Positions 1 through 9,268 of a stretch of DNA of 28,175 nt are shown here, in pieces. This stretch comes from a virus. Under the pieces are notes generated by a model. The model saw only the letters and a list, made by a program, of their open reading frames with translations. It made no database searches and was not told the DNA's origin. Both the position numbers and the translations under genes were made by a program. Each line of letters begins with the position of its first letter. Position 1 is the stretch's first letter. The DNA is taken from the IMG/VR virus record IMGVR_UViG_3300035688_000356, positions 1 through 28,175 of that record; one strand, given 5' to 3'.

Positions 1-405
1 AACATAATGATGATATTTCACCCATCCTCGTATAGGAACGTAAATCATCCAATACCCACGCTTGGATATCATCATTGTTGGATGTTTTTTGAAATTCTCT
101 TTTGATTTTTTTTCGTGAACTTCCCTTGCCTTTTTAGTTGTTTCGAATCTGTCTCGTTGTCCTATTTCATACTGCTTTAATATAGATTGCCTTATTTTTT
201 CCTTGATAATGGGATTATTGTAAACCTTTTCTTTCATTGATTTCATAAAATGCTTTTTATACTCTGCATCATTGCTTCTACATTCGTAAGAACAATATAT
301 TTTCTTATTGAAAGATTTCACTAAAAATATTTTCCCGCAGACTTTACATTTTCTTTCTATTAGAGGCTTTTTGTTCCAAGCTTTACATCCTTTTTTGAAT
401 GGCAT
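1..405 (-). CDS. HNH-type homing endonuclease, partial (C-terminus beyond window)
   Basis: The frame opens with ATG at 405 and stays open to the window edge, giving 135 residues without a stop. The N-terminus is basic (MPFKKGCKAWNKKP). A treble-clef or zinc-ribbon module follows, with CKVCGK near residues 20-25 and a second pair, CSYEC, near residues 38-42. The last visible residues (RGYWMIYVPIRGW, then YHHYV) match the strand that precedes the HHxDGN core in phage HNH homing enzymes. That core itself would lie outside the window. It sits just downstream of the Mu-F-like head gene and has its own TATA-like box about 27 nt before the ATG, like the HNH gene inside the terminase intein. It is probably a free-standing selfish endonuclease. 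Confidence 0.7.
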   Translation of the reverse strand, partial: MPFKKGCKAWNKKPLIERKCKVCGKIFLVKSFNKKIYCSYECRSNDAEYKKHFMKSMKEKVYNNPIIKEKIRQSILKQYEIGQRDRFETTKKAREVHEKKSKENFKKHPTMMISKRGYWMIYVPIRGWVKYHHYV

Positions 406-426
406 AGCTAATATTATACATCTACA

Positions 427-438
427 TATTTAAATACT
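427..438 (-). promoter_or_regulatory. Candidate TATA box for the partial HNH gene
   Basis: On the minus strand the sequence reads GTATTTAAATATG, centred about 27 nt upstream of the ATG at 405. This is the archaeal TATA distance for a leaderless transcript. No clear Shine-Dalgarno sequence precedes the ATG, which fits. Confidence 0.45.
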
Positions 439-443
439 TTCCA

Positions 444-1403
444 CTATTTGATACTTTCTATAAGTGGACTTATGGTACAACGACAGTATGGATGAATTAC
501 AAGCTTATCTTTTATATCTTTTAACAGAAATTCCTTGCCGTTAAGAGCAAGACACCTGTCGCATGTGCGTCCACCCGGTGCGGAAGGAACTGCAAGCCAA
601 CGAACTTTTTCAATCCCTTTATCTTCATAATGCAATATCGCGCCTTGGTTTGCAATAACCATTATCTCTGTTCTTGCTATCAATCTCGCACTATCCTCAT
701 CTTCGGTAACTATTTCTATCTCGTTCTCAAGTTTATTCAACGTCCACCCTTGAGTAATACTGTCTATCAACATCTGCTTTAATGTCTTTTTTTGTTTTGT
801 GTCCAATGTTGTTATACGACTAAAATCATAAGTCTCTAAAAATTTCAACATATATGCAATATCGCCTATGAAATCCCAACCGACAAACTTTTTCAGTTCC
901 ATCTCCGCGTCCTTTCCTGTTAGTCTTTCAGATCCGCAAGACGGGCAGGACGTCTCACCGCTGAGTAGAATGTTTCCGCAGCTCTCGCAGCGTCTTATCT
1001 TTCCAGACCCAAGGCGTACTGGGATCATCGCGTATCCAGCAGTCCCCTGTCCGCCAGTTGAGGTGAGCGTGAACTTTTTGAAATCGTTTAAGAATCCGTC
1101 CAGGACGGTTTTCAACTCGGATGCGTCGACTTTGATATCTTTTGATATAGAGCTACTCTCGGTATCAATAGAATTTATTCTTATTGCGTCGCGTATGTAC
1201 GTGCTCCTGAACAGATTAAGAACCATCGGTGAGTTGCCGAACCTAGAACGAACTTCTTCGAAAGTTATCTCAGTAGAGAATACCTGAGCCTCCATAAGCA
1301 TGAACATCCTGAAAGATTCTGATGCCTCCATATATAGCGGTTTGAGCTTCCAAGCATTCTCGCATTCTATAAAAGTATCGAAATCTAATCGTATAAGACT
1401 CAC
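444..1403 (-). CDS. Minor head protein, phage Mu F / SPP1 gp7-like
   Basis: This 319-residue protein starts at GTG 1403 after a GGTGG ribosome site. The C-terminal part carries the signature of the Mu-F/SPP1-gp7 head morphogenesis family: ARTE near residues 243-246, the CDRC pair at about 281-284, and the terminal HPYCRC at 304-309. Family members sit at or near the portal and help head assembly or DNA ejection. A zinc-ribbon-like insert lies at about 139-156 (CESC and CPSC). The stop of the upstream small membrane gene is 2 nt before this start, so the two are probably co-translated. In many phages this gene neighbours the portal, but here about 6 kb of surface-protein genes lies between them. 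Confidence 0.85.
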   Translation of the reverse strand: MSLIRLDFDTFIECENAWKLKPLYMEASESFRMFMLMEAQVFSTEITFEEVRSRFGNSPMVLNLFRSTYIRDAIRINSIDTESSSISKDIKVDASELKTVLDGFLNDFKKFTLTSTGGQGTAGYAMIPVRLGSGKIRRCESCGNILLSGETSCPSCGSERLTGKDAEMELKKFVGWDFIGDIAYMLKFLETYDFSRITTLDTKQKKTLKQMLIDSITQGWTLNKLENEIEIVTEDEDSARLIARTEIMVIANQGAILHYEDKGIEKVRWLAVPSAPGGRTCDRCLALNGKEFLLKDIKDKLVIHPYCRCTISPLIESIK

Positions 1404-1405
1404 TT

Positions 1406-1639
1406 TTACCCACCTATTAATTTTCTAGTGCTGCATATTAGTTCTTCATTTCCAACTTTAATATCTATCGGCTGCTTTGTTGAATTTATTATCTGTACCA
1501 TGCTCTGCAGCGCGTTGTTAGATCCTTCTTGCCTGCAACTGTTATAAAAGTTTGTCCATGCGTTACCTGCAACAAAATAAATCAACACCGCAACCAATGC
1601 TACCGAGAGTATCACTATAGTTAAACTTTTCTTATCCAT
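1406..1639 (-). CDS. Small single-pass membrane protein, function unknown
   Basis: The product has 77 residues. After a short basic N-terminus (MDKKS) there is one hydrophobic segment at about residues 6-24 rich in I, L, V and A. A short polar domain with two or three cysteines and an N-x-S/T sequon follows. A purine-rich site (GGGGATGA) overlaps the end of the upstream HNH gene and lies a few bases before the ATG. The topology suggests an N-terminal anchor with the rest outside, as in the larger neighbours. I do not recognise the family; a virion membrane or lysis accessory protein would be a guess. Confidence 0.65.
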   Translation of the reverse strand: MDKKSLTIVILSVALVAVLIYFVAGNAWTNFYNSCRQEGSNNALQSMVQIINSTKQPIDIKVGNEELICSTRKLIGG

Positions 1640-1643
1640 TTAA

Positions 1644-2207
1644 TCATCCCCATCTTTTGCCCTTGGTTTTATTGTGACACTTCTCGCAGAGCGTCTTGCC
1701 ATTGTTGATGTTCCAAAGTTCCTCGCAGTTCAACGCCTGCTCTAATGCTGTTATCTTGTTCTCTTCTATTATCTTAGAAAACTCCTTAATGTGATGAGCA
1801 TTGAGAGTTCCTCCTCGCTTATTACATTCTTGGCATGTGTAGTTATCTCTTGTGAAAACATCAGAAATCCACTGACGATATTTGAAAGAGTGCCTTATAG
1901 ACGTCATTAAAGGAGTTATACCGCCCTTCCAAAGCGGATGTTCATTTCCAGTATTCTGACCTATTTTAAATGAACCTTTATTTGGTTTGATTAATCCTTT
2001 AATTCCTTTGCACCAAGGAATATGACCTTTCTTAAAACTATTCTTAGGAACATGATATTTATAATTTTCAGACATTTTCTTTCTTGTTTTTTCAGAATGT
2101 TTAATTAATCCTTTTGTTCCTTTATTGTAAACAGTATGTCCTCTTGTAAATCGTGTCTCTTTTCCTATCGGATTTCCTTTTTTAAATTGACCTTTTCTAT
2201 ACATCAT
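1644..2207 (-). CDS. HNH endonuclease with NUMOD3-like DNA-binding repeats
   Basis: The frame is open back to 2417, but only as a shadow of the upstream surface-protein gene. The likely start is ATG 2207, 5 nt after that gene's stop, giving 187 residues. The N-terminal half has lysine/glycine repeats of NUMOD3 type: HSEKTRKKMSE, then FKKGHIPWCKG and a similar RFTRGHTVYNKG. The C-terminal half is an HNH domain: CQEC at about 125-128, LNAHHI at about 136-141, WNINNGKTLCEKCHN at about 155-169. Such genes are typically mobile homing endonucleases sitting in or between virus genes. The gene lies between a surface-protein gene and a small membrane gene with almost no spacer, so insertion into a pre-existing operon is likely. 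Confidence 0.8.
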   Translation of the reverse strand: MMYRKGQFKKGNPIGKETRFTRGHTVYNKGTKGLIKHSEKTRKKMSENYKYHVPKNSFKKGHIPWCKGIKGLIKPNKGSFKIGQNTGNEHPLWKGGITPLMTSIRHSFKYRQWISDVFTRDNYTCQECNKRGGTLNAHHIKEFSKIIEENKITALEQALNCEELWNINNGKTLCEKCHNKTKGKRWG

Positions 2208-2212
2208 TCTAA

Positions 2213-5080
2213 TTACCCATAACGTTTTCCGCTCCCAATAATTACTTTGCAGCCAGAGGCCCACGTTGTCCTTAAGATGTTCGTCACGTCCCCGGAAGTT
2301 GTTATCGTCCCCGTGTTTATGAAAGTGACAGCGATGCCCCCCACGTCGCACGCCCCTATGTCGCAGTTCTCCGCGCAGTTTATAGGCGTTCCGGCCTGTA
2401 TGCTCGCGCAGCTGCAAGTGTTCCCTGCGGACGTCGTCAAATAATTGAATGAACTAACACAAGACGTTCCGTTCCAGTTGTTAGACGTGTCGTTGGCGTA
2501 GACGCACCAGTAGACTGTATCGCCCGCTGCCGAGTCAACGACCTTCGTGACGTTGGACCAGTTTCCAGCTCCTGTCATCCCCGTCCAAGTGTCGTTGACC
2601 ATGCTCGCCGCAGAGCCGTCACAGTCATAGCTGGTCGCATTGCTATAGGTTATGTTCACGGCCACCCAGTCGAGGAACATCCTCCTTGTGACGGCCGTGG
2701 CATTAGCGGTCACATTGACCATGATGTTGTTCGCGGCCGTCGAATCCCACGTCAGGCCCCACAGGCTCGACGTCGAGTTGCCCCAGGCGAAGCTTCCCAA
2801 GTCGCCCGTATCAAATGGAGCTGACCAGGTAGTTCCGCTGTCGTTGCTCACCGAGGCGTAGACGGTGTTGACCCCAGTCGTCGATGAGCAGTTGGCGCGG
2901 ATATAGAGCTGTATTCCGAGGATGGTCGCACCCGACGGCACGCCCGCGCTGAAGCCGCTGTAGTTTGTCGCGTTGGTGTTCTGCGTCCTGTTTCCGTTCG
3001 CCCAGGCGTAGCTGGTGTCGCGCGCATAGGCGTTGGCCGCTGTCTGCCATCCCTTGCCTTTCAGCGTGGAGTTCGCCGAAGGGCTCAGAAGTCCTGTGCT
3101 GTAGGTCGAGGTGTTACTGAACGTTCCGTTGCAGAAGCTGAAGACATAGCCGCTCAAAGCTACATTATCAGTCCAATACAAATCATGCTGGACAGGCGTT
3201 CCTGCCAGAGTCGAGTTTGTAGAATTTTGAGAATATGTCGGTGCATCTACATCAGTTGTAATCAAACTAAAATTCTCTGATGTTGCCCAGTTATTAGAAG
3301 AATCGTTAGCATATTGCTTCCACCAAAGAGTTTGGGGAGTTTCATTAACTATCAAAGTCTGATTGCACCAATATGAAGTTCCCGACAAAGAACACCATGA
3401 AGAAGCATTAACCCAAGCTGAACCATTCCATAAAGAAGTTATTGCTTTGCTTAAACCAGCATCACCTAATCCATCATCTGTATCATTCCATTTCAGTCTA
3501 AACTCAATGGGTTTTCCTGCTCCAGTGTAATTTGTTGAATTGTCCGAATATGTAGGTGGGGTTATGTCTGGCCCAGGAACATAATAAGTAATGTTAAAAT
3601 AAGAATAAAAACTCGCATTTTCAACCGTAGTGATTTGATTGATATTGCCCGTCATCGCAACATCATCAATATCATGCCCCTCTCTTATTCCAAATGGTGT
3701 TATTCCTGTCTTATTTATAAAAGATAGATTTGATGAATTTACAATCAGCATATACCAATTATTTACACTAATCGTTGAAATATCGATTTTATTTGAATAA
3801 ATTGTAGGACTATTAACACTACCACATTGGTCGTAATCATCAACTCCCAATGTTGAGAAACTGGCTTGCGTTGTCGGACCAACAAGAGCAATATAATCAC
3901 TCCCATCATTAGCTGTATTAGTTACAATATCAATATAAAAGCTAAATGTTACATTCAATAAAACTGCATCATCTGGAATAATTGACGAATTCAGTGGAAT
4001 AAACCCCCTACTTATACTACGAGTATATATAGTATCCCATCTGCATCCTACAAAAAGGTAGGATGTTGAAGCACTCGTACCACCTGTAGCATCATGGATA
4101 TCATTCCAAGTTGCTGATTGTGTATTATTAAATACATAACCTTTCCCTGTTGTATAATTCAGCGTTATCGTGGTCGAGTTCTCTCCAAACTCCAAGATGT
4201 CGCCCAAAGCAAAAGGAATCACCCGAGTCTTTACATCATTCTTAGATAGGAAACTTAAATTAGCAGAACTCTTGATTAGATAATCCTTCTTATAGTCGCC
4301 TGTAAGTTCTGAAACATTCTTAGTAACATTGGGTGCATAGACCTTTATCGGTATGGAGACGATACTCAAAATGTTCTTATTAGATAAATTAACAGTTATA
4401 GAAGTGGTGTTCCAATCGAGGCAGTTAGCGATATTCATCCCATCGGATTTTACACTGCATTTCACACTCGAGTTCTTTAAAGATTTTGCTTCGTCTATTG
4501 ATTTCCATTGCCCATTATCATAGGCGTAACTTCCACCGATTGTTGCTGTGCATGTTTTTCCTATGCATTCTGTGACTGAATTGTAATCATAAGTTGTGAT
4601 TGCGGAAACGTTCTCTCCTATCCACTTCGGATCGATGTCCGTCCCCTCTATTGCCCACTTCACAATCGAGTACAAATCCTTCGTAGCATTGATCATAAAC
4701 TCGTTCTCGCCCGTTGGTATGCAAGAACCTGTGAAATTGAAAGGTTTCCATCGGGCCGGATTATCCGCCCTGTATCTCTTATCAGCCTTGTAGAGACCGA
4801 GACCGTTCACTTTTTCAGGATTAGTAAGAACCACTCTCAGATTGTTTCCAAAGCATAACGCCGTGATGTTCGTAACCTCTCCAAGATAGTTGGTCACCTT
4901 CGCAGGGACGGTGAAATTGAAATAACCATAACACGTCTTATCACCACCGCAAATCATGTCACCAGAATGAGAAGTAGGAACTCCCTGCGATTCCAGATAA
5001 AGCATCAACGCTCCAAGAGTTATCGTAGTCGCAAATATCCAAAGTCTTTTTTTTGTCAGCCTCCTGGTAACCAAGACCAT
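2213..5080 (-). CDS. Large membrane-anchored, sequon-rich surface or tail-fibre protein
   Basis: The likely start is ATG 5080, which overlaps the upstream stop as TGATG and gives 955 residues. A GTG at 5098 would add 6. After a basic stretch there is one hydrophobic segment (residues about 15-32) and then a long exterior region with dozens of N-x-S/T sequons. Two Ig/fibronectin-like units each open with a D-x-P-TYS motif (near residues 508-515 and 610-617). The end is a cysteine-rich tail (CSCASIQAG, CAENCDIGACD). Such proteins are common in archaeal surface layers and archaeal virus fibres, so adhesion or receptor binding is the natural guess. Base composition changes sharply near 3150: the 3' third is GC-rich and the middle AT-rich, suggesting a mosaic gene. 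The C-terminus may have been shortened by the HNH insertion. Confidence 0.75.
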   Translation of the reverse strand: MVLVTRRLTKKRLWIFATTITLGALMLYLESQGVPTSHSGDMICGGDKTCYGYFNFTVPAKVTNYLGEVTNITALCFGNNLRVVLTNPEKVNGLGLYKADKRYRADNPARWKPFNFTGSCIPTGENEFMINATKDLYSIVKWAIEGTDIDPKWIGENVSAITTYDYNSVTECIGKTCTATIGGSYAYDNGQWKSIDEAKSLKNSSVKCSVKSDGMNIANCLDWNTTSITVNLSNKNILSIVSIPIKVYAPNVTKNVSELTGDYKKDYLIKSSANLSFLSKNDVKTRVIPFALGDILEFGENSTTITLNYTTGKGYVFNNTQSATWNDIHDATGGTSASTSYLFVGCRWDTIYTRSISRGFIPLNSSIIPDDAVLLNVTFSFYIDIVTNTANDGSDYIALVGPTTQASFSTLGVDDYDQCGSVNSPTIYSNKIDISTISVNNWYMLIVNSSNLSFINKTGITPFGIREGHDIDDVAMTGNINQITTVENASFYSYFNITYYVPGPDITPPTYSDNSTNYTGAGKPIEFRLKWNDTDDGLGDAGLSKAITSLWNGSAWVNASSWCSLSGTSYWCNQTLIVNETPQTLWWKQYANDSSNNWATSENFSLITTDVDAPTYSQNSTNSTLAGTPVQHDLYWTDNVALSGYVFSFCNGTFSNTSTYSTGLLSPSANSTLKGKGWQTAANAYARDTSYAWANGNRTQNTNATNYSGFSAGVPSGATILGIQLYIRANCSSTTGVNTVYASVSNDSGTTWSAPFDTGDLGSFAWGNSTSSLWGLTWDSTAANNIMVNVTANATAVTRRMFLDWVAVNITYSNATSYDCDGSAASMVNDTWTGMTGAGNWSNVTKVVDSAAGDTVYWCVYANDTSNNWNGTSCVSSFNYLTTSAGNTCSCASIQAGTPINCAENCDIGACDVGGIAVTFINTGTITTSGDVTNILRTTWASGCKVIIGSGKRYG

Positions 5081-6573
5081 CACCCGTAAATTGTCCACTG
5101 AGTGCCATTATAAGTCATATTATGTAAGCACGCCTGATCGCCACATATCAGAGGTGCGTAAATTTTGGTCGTGTTCATGCCTGTCGTTGAATTAACCCAT
5201 ACCGCACCGGCTATCGTTATCGCATCGTTTACATCTGCGTCTGTTAAAACCGTTATTTCAGTTCCTCCTATACAATCCGTGCATGTTAGATCATAAGCCG
5301 TTCCAGCATAACTAACGTTTAGATTTGCTACCTGAGTTGCGGAAGCCACGATGAAAGGCGCTGTACCGGCCGCTACATCGCTTTGGAAAGTTGAGGCTCT
5401 CAACTCCCATGCTCCTATATCAACGTTCGCTCCAGCTACTAAGTTAGAAGCCGTCAGTGTGTTTGTTATGTCAGCGTCAACAACGTTGGTCCAGGAATAA
5501 GAATGTAAATCATTGTTTACAACAAAATCTATATCACCGTTCGCATCATCATAAGTAACTGTTATCAAAGTCTCCGTGCCTCCTAAAAGTGCTCCGGCCG
5601 CGTCCTGCATTTCTTCTGTTGTATTAAATAGATCAGTTCCGCATACCCAGGCGCCGGCTACCTTTCCTATAACCTTCTGCGCCACCGTGCAGTTGGCGAC
5701 GTCCGTGATATTTCCTAAATTGATGGCGAACGTTGATGCAAGTTGTGTAGCCGTTATCGTTCCGGATGTTATGTTCCCGGCTCCCAACGAACCTGTCCAC
5801 GCAATACCTAATGATCTGCCTGAAACGTTTCCCCATCCCAATGTATTTGTCCATGCCTTATTCAAATCCCAACCTGCGCTTATGTTACCAAAATTGATAG
5901 CGAAGCCGCTAGCGAGATCAGCAGTAGCTATCGTGCCGTCTGTAATCTGAGTTGTTGAAATCGTGCCTGACGTTATGTTTCCGCCTCCGAGTGATCCTGT
6001 CCAGGCGTTGTTCAACGACCAGCTGCTAAGATTTCCCCAGGTAATCGTCTGCGAGAATTTATGAAATGTGCTGTTATCAATTACCGCCCATATCTGAGCG
6101 CTCGTGTTAAAAAGCTCAGTTCCGTTCTGGAAATAAGAAGTGGCGTAGCCATTGAAGTAAACAGAATTGTTAACCGTCATGTTGAACGTCCCGGGCGTGT
6201 TGTTTATCGCCGTTCTCATTTCTGCTGTCGTATTGAACGTGTCTGTATCGGTATCAGCAGAGCATGTCACAACTCCTGTGGCGTTGTTTACTGCGCTTAC
6301 CTTCTGCGTCCCCGAGCATGTGGTCGTAGAAACATTAGCGCCTCCGCCCCCTGCCCCCGTTGCGTCAGTGCCGCAGTAAAGCGTTCCGTTCGTATAAGTT
6401 TTTACATCGCAACTTGCGACATTTAGTCCCATCACCGTCAAGTTCTTTGTTATGTTAACGTTGTCGAAAATGGTCTGTGTGGCAATAACTCCTGTCGCTG
6501 ATAGAATAATTAAAGTTATTCCTACAATTAGAAGAATCCATAAATGCGCTTCAAAACTATATTTTATTTTCAC
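5080..6573 (-). CDS. Membrane-anchored fibre-like repeat protein
   Basis: I chose the GTG at 6573, which overlaps the upstream stop as GTGA and gives 497 residues starting MKIKYSF. A GTG at 6585 would add four. One hydrophobic segment lies at about residues 10-28. The region after it is rich in T, G, N and sequons. Between about residues 180 and 300 imperfect repeats recur (W-x-L-N-x-A-W-T, then SLG-G-G-NITSGTI). This pattern is typical of trimeric phage tail-fibre shafts. The C-terminal part (TLTASNLVAGANVDIG and following) also resembles fibre or spike beta structure. It is translationally coupled to the next surface protein. A role in host attachment is inferred from repeats and position; no enzyme motif is visible. 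Confidence 0.7.
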   Translation of the reverse strand: MKIKYSFEAHLWILLIVGITLIILSATGVIATQTIFDNVNITKNLTVMGLNVASCDVKTYTNGTLYCGTDATGAGGGGANVSTTTCSGTQKVSAVNNATGVVTCSADTDTDTFNTTAEMRTAINNTPGTFNMTVNNSVYFNGYATSYFQNGTELFNTSAQIWAVIDNSTFHKFSQTITWGNLSSWSLNNAWTGSLGGGNITSGTISTTQITDGTIATADLASGFAINFGNISAGWDLNKAWTNTLGWGNVSGRSLGIAWTGSLGAGNITSGTITATQLASTFAINLGNITDVANCTVAQKVIGKVAGAWVCGTDLFNTTEEMQDAAGALLGGTETLITVTYDDANGDIDFVVNNDLHSYSWTNVVDADITNTLTASNLVAGANVDIGAWELRASTFQSDVAAGTAPFIVASATQVANLNVSYAGTAYDLTCTDCIGGTEITVLTDADVNDAITIAGAVWVNSTTGMNTTKIYAPLICGDQACLHNMTYNGTQWTIYG

Positions 6574-6731
6574 GGTTTGGTCCACTCATTGGCTATTACG
6601 CCGTCAATGTAAAGTTCTACCTTGCTGCTTGCTCCGGTGCCCGATACTTTGAAATAAGTATTGCCTTCTGCAGGAAACCTAAAGTCCAATCCAAGTTTTA
6701 TATGATCAACCATATGTTCTGCTAGGCTCAT
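6570..6731 (-). CDS. Small 53-residue protein, unknown
   Basis: The frame starts with ATG 6731, overlapping the upstream stop as ATGA, and ends at TGA 6570, overlapping the start of the fibre-like gene. Tight coupling on both sides argues that it is a real gene despite its size. The product begins MSLAEHMVDHIKLGLDFRF and contains a likely beta hairpin (SKVELYIDGVIANEW). It has no signal, cysteine or known motif. Its position between a beta-sandwich protein and a fibre suggests a small virion or fibre-assembly component, which is inference only. Confidence 0.6.
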   Translation of the reverse strand: MSLAEHMVDHIKLGLDFRFPAEGNTYFKVSGTGASSKVELYIDGVIANEWTKP

Positions 6732-7273
6732 TTAATCCTCTCCGCAACATTGATAACCAGATTGTTGGCGTCCCTGGTAAACGATGAAATCTTAATGTGC
6801 AGACCGTCATTCTCGTCTATCTCACTTACAAAATTGTTTACATCCCTGGTAAGCGTTGTCTGTTTTGTATCAAATCCAGTAGGCAGAACTCTTAAAGCAT
6901 TGAACTGCGGAGAAAATATCCTGTCCTCTCTTTCCTGTATGGGCGTTCTAAAAATAATTGTTTCAAGTTTCTTGTCAGCAAGTCTGTTAACAGTCACGTT
7001 GACATTTTTGCCAGGCAACCCCGTATCTATCGTTGTGTTGTTTGTTCCTATCTTCTCTAGGTCTGTTGCTATTGTTTTCCTAGCCTCGATAAAAAGAATA
7101 TCATTGTTTGTGTAAGAAGTGAACGTAACTGTGTAGCTGCCGTCCGCCGCGCTTGTCGCCGTCAATATTTCCAATGTGTTTAGATTTATCACTTTTATGT
7201 TTGCTCCGGCCAACGCTGTGGATCCGTCAATGTCATAAATCAAACCGTTCAAAATCCAAGGGATAACAGGCAT
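6728..7273 (-). CDS. Carboxypeptidase-regulatory-like beta-sandwich protein
   Basis: The product has 181 residues and its ATG at 7273 shares one base with the portal stop. The first 75 or so residues (GLIYDIDGSTALAGANIKVI, then SAADGSYTVTF) match the carboxypeptidase-regulatory or transthyretin-like fold, which often occurs as an exposed domain in virion and surface proteins. The rest is variable, with two similar short units (LTRDVNNFVSEI and FTRDANNLVINV) near the C-terminus that look like an internal repeat. Because it follows the portal directly, a head-completion or head-decoration role is plausible but not shown. Confidence 0.6.
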   Translation of the reverse strand: MPVIPWILNGLIYDIDGSTALAGANIKVINLNTLEILTATSAADGSYTVTFTSYTNNDILFIEARKTIATDLEKIGTNNTTIDTGLPGKNVNVTVNRLADKKLETIIFRTPIQEREDRIFSPQFNALRVLPTGFDTKQTTLTRDVNNFVSEIDENDGLHIKISSFTRDANNLVINVAERIK

Positions 7274-8781
7274 TACTTAGCCACCTGCGTTATTATTTTC
7301 TTAAACTCTTCCAGAGTAGGATTTTTTTCTAATGATTTTGGCATCGATGTGGCTGGAAATCCTCCGGTCTGCATCGTGTTTAGAATAGGATTGAACGGCT
7401 CGTCTCCCCACGCTACAGGATCCATCCCCCTGTTTTGAGTTCTTACCTCGTTGATAGAAAGTATGCCGGCGTTTACATCCGCTATATCCATGTCCCTTTT
7501 TAGTTTGTCCTCCTCGAGATCATAAGTCTGAAATTCAAATCTGACATCATCGTACTCAAACTCAGCAAGAACTCCGGCGTTCATCTCGTACTCGAACAGC
7601 TGCAGCAAGGGCAGTATAGCTTTCATTCTTTCTCTTCTGAGGATAGCCAGTGATCCGGCCTTCGGTGCCTCGCCTCTAAGGCTTAGAACCGGTATGTCAA
7701 TATTAAAAATGGCCATAACCAATCTGATAAACCATTGCTGCGTAGCCAGGTACTCCATGTCCCTAGCGGTTACTTGCAGGTTTACAAATTCCGCCTTCCT
7801 GTTTACTACGGCAAACTTGTGATGTTTGCCCATAACTTCTTTTTGCCAGTATGCCTGTAGCCTGTCTTGCTCGGTCTTGGACATGTCCAGCATTGAAATG
7901 ATTCCTTCGGGTATTCCCTTCTCTGTCAAGCCTGTTAAACTATAAATGACGGCTTCCTTCAATGTCCTGATTATGTCTTCCAGCGATTGCACCGGCGACC
8001 ATCCGTAAAAAGAATAAGACCTAGGGCTCATCATCGTATAGACTATTTCGTCCCTGTCAAAAACTGCAGGTGCTCTTCTTGGCAATTTAAAACTATATTG
8101 GAAATATCTATGAACGAATCCTGTGTAATCTCCATCCGCTAAGAATGTAGATCCGTCACGGCAATATAATTCTAACAGTGTTCTTTGGCCGAATTCCTTC
8201 AACGGTCTGAATCCCTTTTCTATCTTACCGTCCTTTCCGACTATACCTTTAGAAATTTCAACTTCCTTCGATATTTTAACTTCATTCTCTCTTATGCCGC
8301 GCTGGTAATACTCATACTGCAGCGTGTTATATTGTCCTGGTTTCTCTTCGTAGCTGTCCTCGGAGAAAACTTTTACAAGAACGCCGGCATCAACTGTCAG
8401 GACGTCATAGGCCCACTGTCGCATAAGGTCCGATAGCGTTTCCTTGTTTTGATTTGGCACTTCAATGAATTTCTTTATCTTGTCTATGTGCGCCTGGTCA
8501 AAAGCGTGAGAATCCTTCGGCACTATGTCGTAAGGCGTTGTTGCGAAATCATCAATTATAGTTTTAAGGCAAAGATGTATGAACGGCTGTTTTGCCAGGT
8601 CCCTAAGATCAACTATGTTTATGCTCCTGGGCTGGCCATACGGAGCCTGGAAATACCATTCGGGCATAAGCGCGCGCCTGCCCGTGTCCGCGTATACCGG
8701 CGTCAGCTGCGCGAATAGAGCACTCTCATTAATACTAGAGGGGCTCATAAAGGCTGATAATCTTTGTCTTAAAGTGGGCAT
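7273..8781 (-). CDS. Portal protein (SPP1/HK97 type)
   Basis: The product has 502 residues from ATG 8781. The middle and C-terminal parts carry the pattern of phage portals: FDRDEIVYTMMSPRS followed by YGWSPVQSLEDII, then a long helical region ending GLTEKGIPEGIIS, and later IFNIDIPVLSL and SLAILRRERMKAILPLLQ. Portals form the dodecameric ring at the head vertex through which DNA is packaged. Location between the terminase and head genes fits. The final part is probably the flexible crown. Family assignment is firm from the pattern, although subfamily is not resolved. Confidence 0.85.
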   Translation of the reverse strand: MPTLRQRLSAFMSPSSINESALFAQLTPVYADTGRRALMPEWYFQAPYGQPRSINIVDLRDLAKQPFIHLCLKTIIDDFATTPYDIVPKDSHAFDQAHIDKIKKFIEVPNQNKETLSDLMRQWAYDVLTVDAGVLVKVFSEDSYEEKPGQYNTLQYEYYQRGIRENEVKISKEVEISKGIVGKDGKIEKGFRPLKEFGQRTLLELYCRDGSTFLADGDYTGFVHRYFQYSFKLPRRAPAVFDRDEIVYTMMSPRSYSFYGWSPVQSLEDIIRTLKEAVIYSLTGLTEKGIPEGIISMLDMSKTEQDRLQAYWQKEVMGKHHKFAVVNRKAEFVNLQVTARDMEYLATQQWFIRLVMAIFNIDIPVLSLRGEAPKAGSLAILRRERMKAILPLLQLFEYEMNAGVLAEFEYDDVRFEFQTYDLEEDKLKRDMDIADVNAGILSINEVRTQNRGMDPVAWGDEPFNPILNTMQTGGFPATSMPKSLEKNPTLEEFKKIITQVAK

Positions 8782-8803
8782 TTTAAAAACATCCAGTTAT
8801 TTT

Positions 8804-9268
8804 TTATTTTGTCTTGGGTTTGACTTTTTCTTTGAACTCAGATCCGCCACACGGCACGTCCTTGCCGCTCAAGAAAAACGCACCTGTATTCTTTTTGTTC
8901 CTGCAGCAGAAAACCTGCCCGCATCCCATGATTATAGTCCTGGGTTCCCTTAACTTCACTCCGGCTACCGGGTTGTGAGTTATCTGCTTCAATCCTATTT
9001 TTATTTTCTTGCCGTGTTCGTCTGTGATTTCCGTGTCCTGTTGGTTCGAAGCGTACCCTCCGACGCCCAGCTCGTCGATCTTTCCCTGCGTCGTGATCAC
9101 ATCGCAAGACATGCAGCTCTCGCACTGCGGATTCAGCTTAGGCAGGTTTAACTTGACCACTGCCACGAACTGATCCATAAACGGCCTCGTGTTTCCGGTG
9201 TATTCTCTCTTCTTTATTTCTGAGTTCTCAAAATCCAGCAAATCCAATAATGGCGCAAACTTACTCAT
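8804..9268 (-). CDS. Cysteine-rich protein of unknown function in the head module
   Basis: The frame begins with two ATGs, at 9274 and 9268. The second is better spaced (about 9 nt) from the AAGGAG ribosome site, giving 154 residues. Cysteines are grouped: CESCMSC near residues 49-55, CGQVFCC near 116-122 and a late C near 138. This suggests one or two metal sites or disulfides. No family is recognised. It is the first gene after the conserved promoter at 9302-9325 and reads into the portal gene with 22 nt between, so it probably heads a head-gene transcript. Confidence 0.6.
   Translation of the reverse strand: MSKFAPLLDLLDFENSEIKKREYTGNTRPFMDQFVAVVKLNLPKLNPQCESCMSCDVITTQGKIDELGVGGYASNQQDTEITDEHGKKIKIGLKQITHNPVAGVKLREPRTIIMGCGQVFCCRNKKNTGAFFLSGKDVPCGGSEFKEKVKPKTK

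Noticed and set aside
1640-2220. Group I intron carrying the HNH gene
   Set aside because: The HNH frame fills nearly the whole space between two genes. Only a few bases are left on each side, with no room for an intron core.
2247-2861. Plus-strand open frames opposite the surface-protein genes
   Set aside because: They mirror the codon pattern of sequon-rich minus-strand genes and have no ribosome site, promoter or protein motifs.
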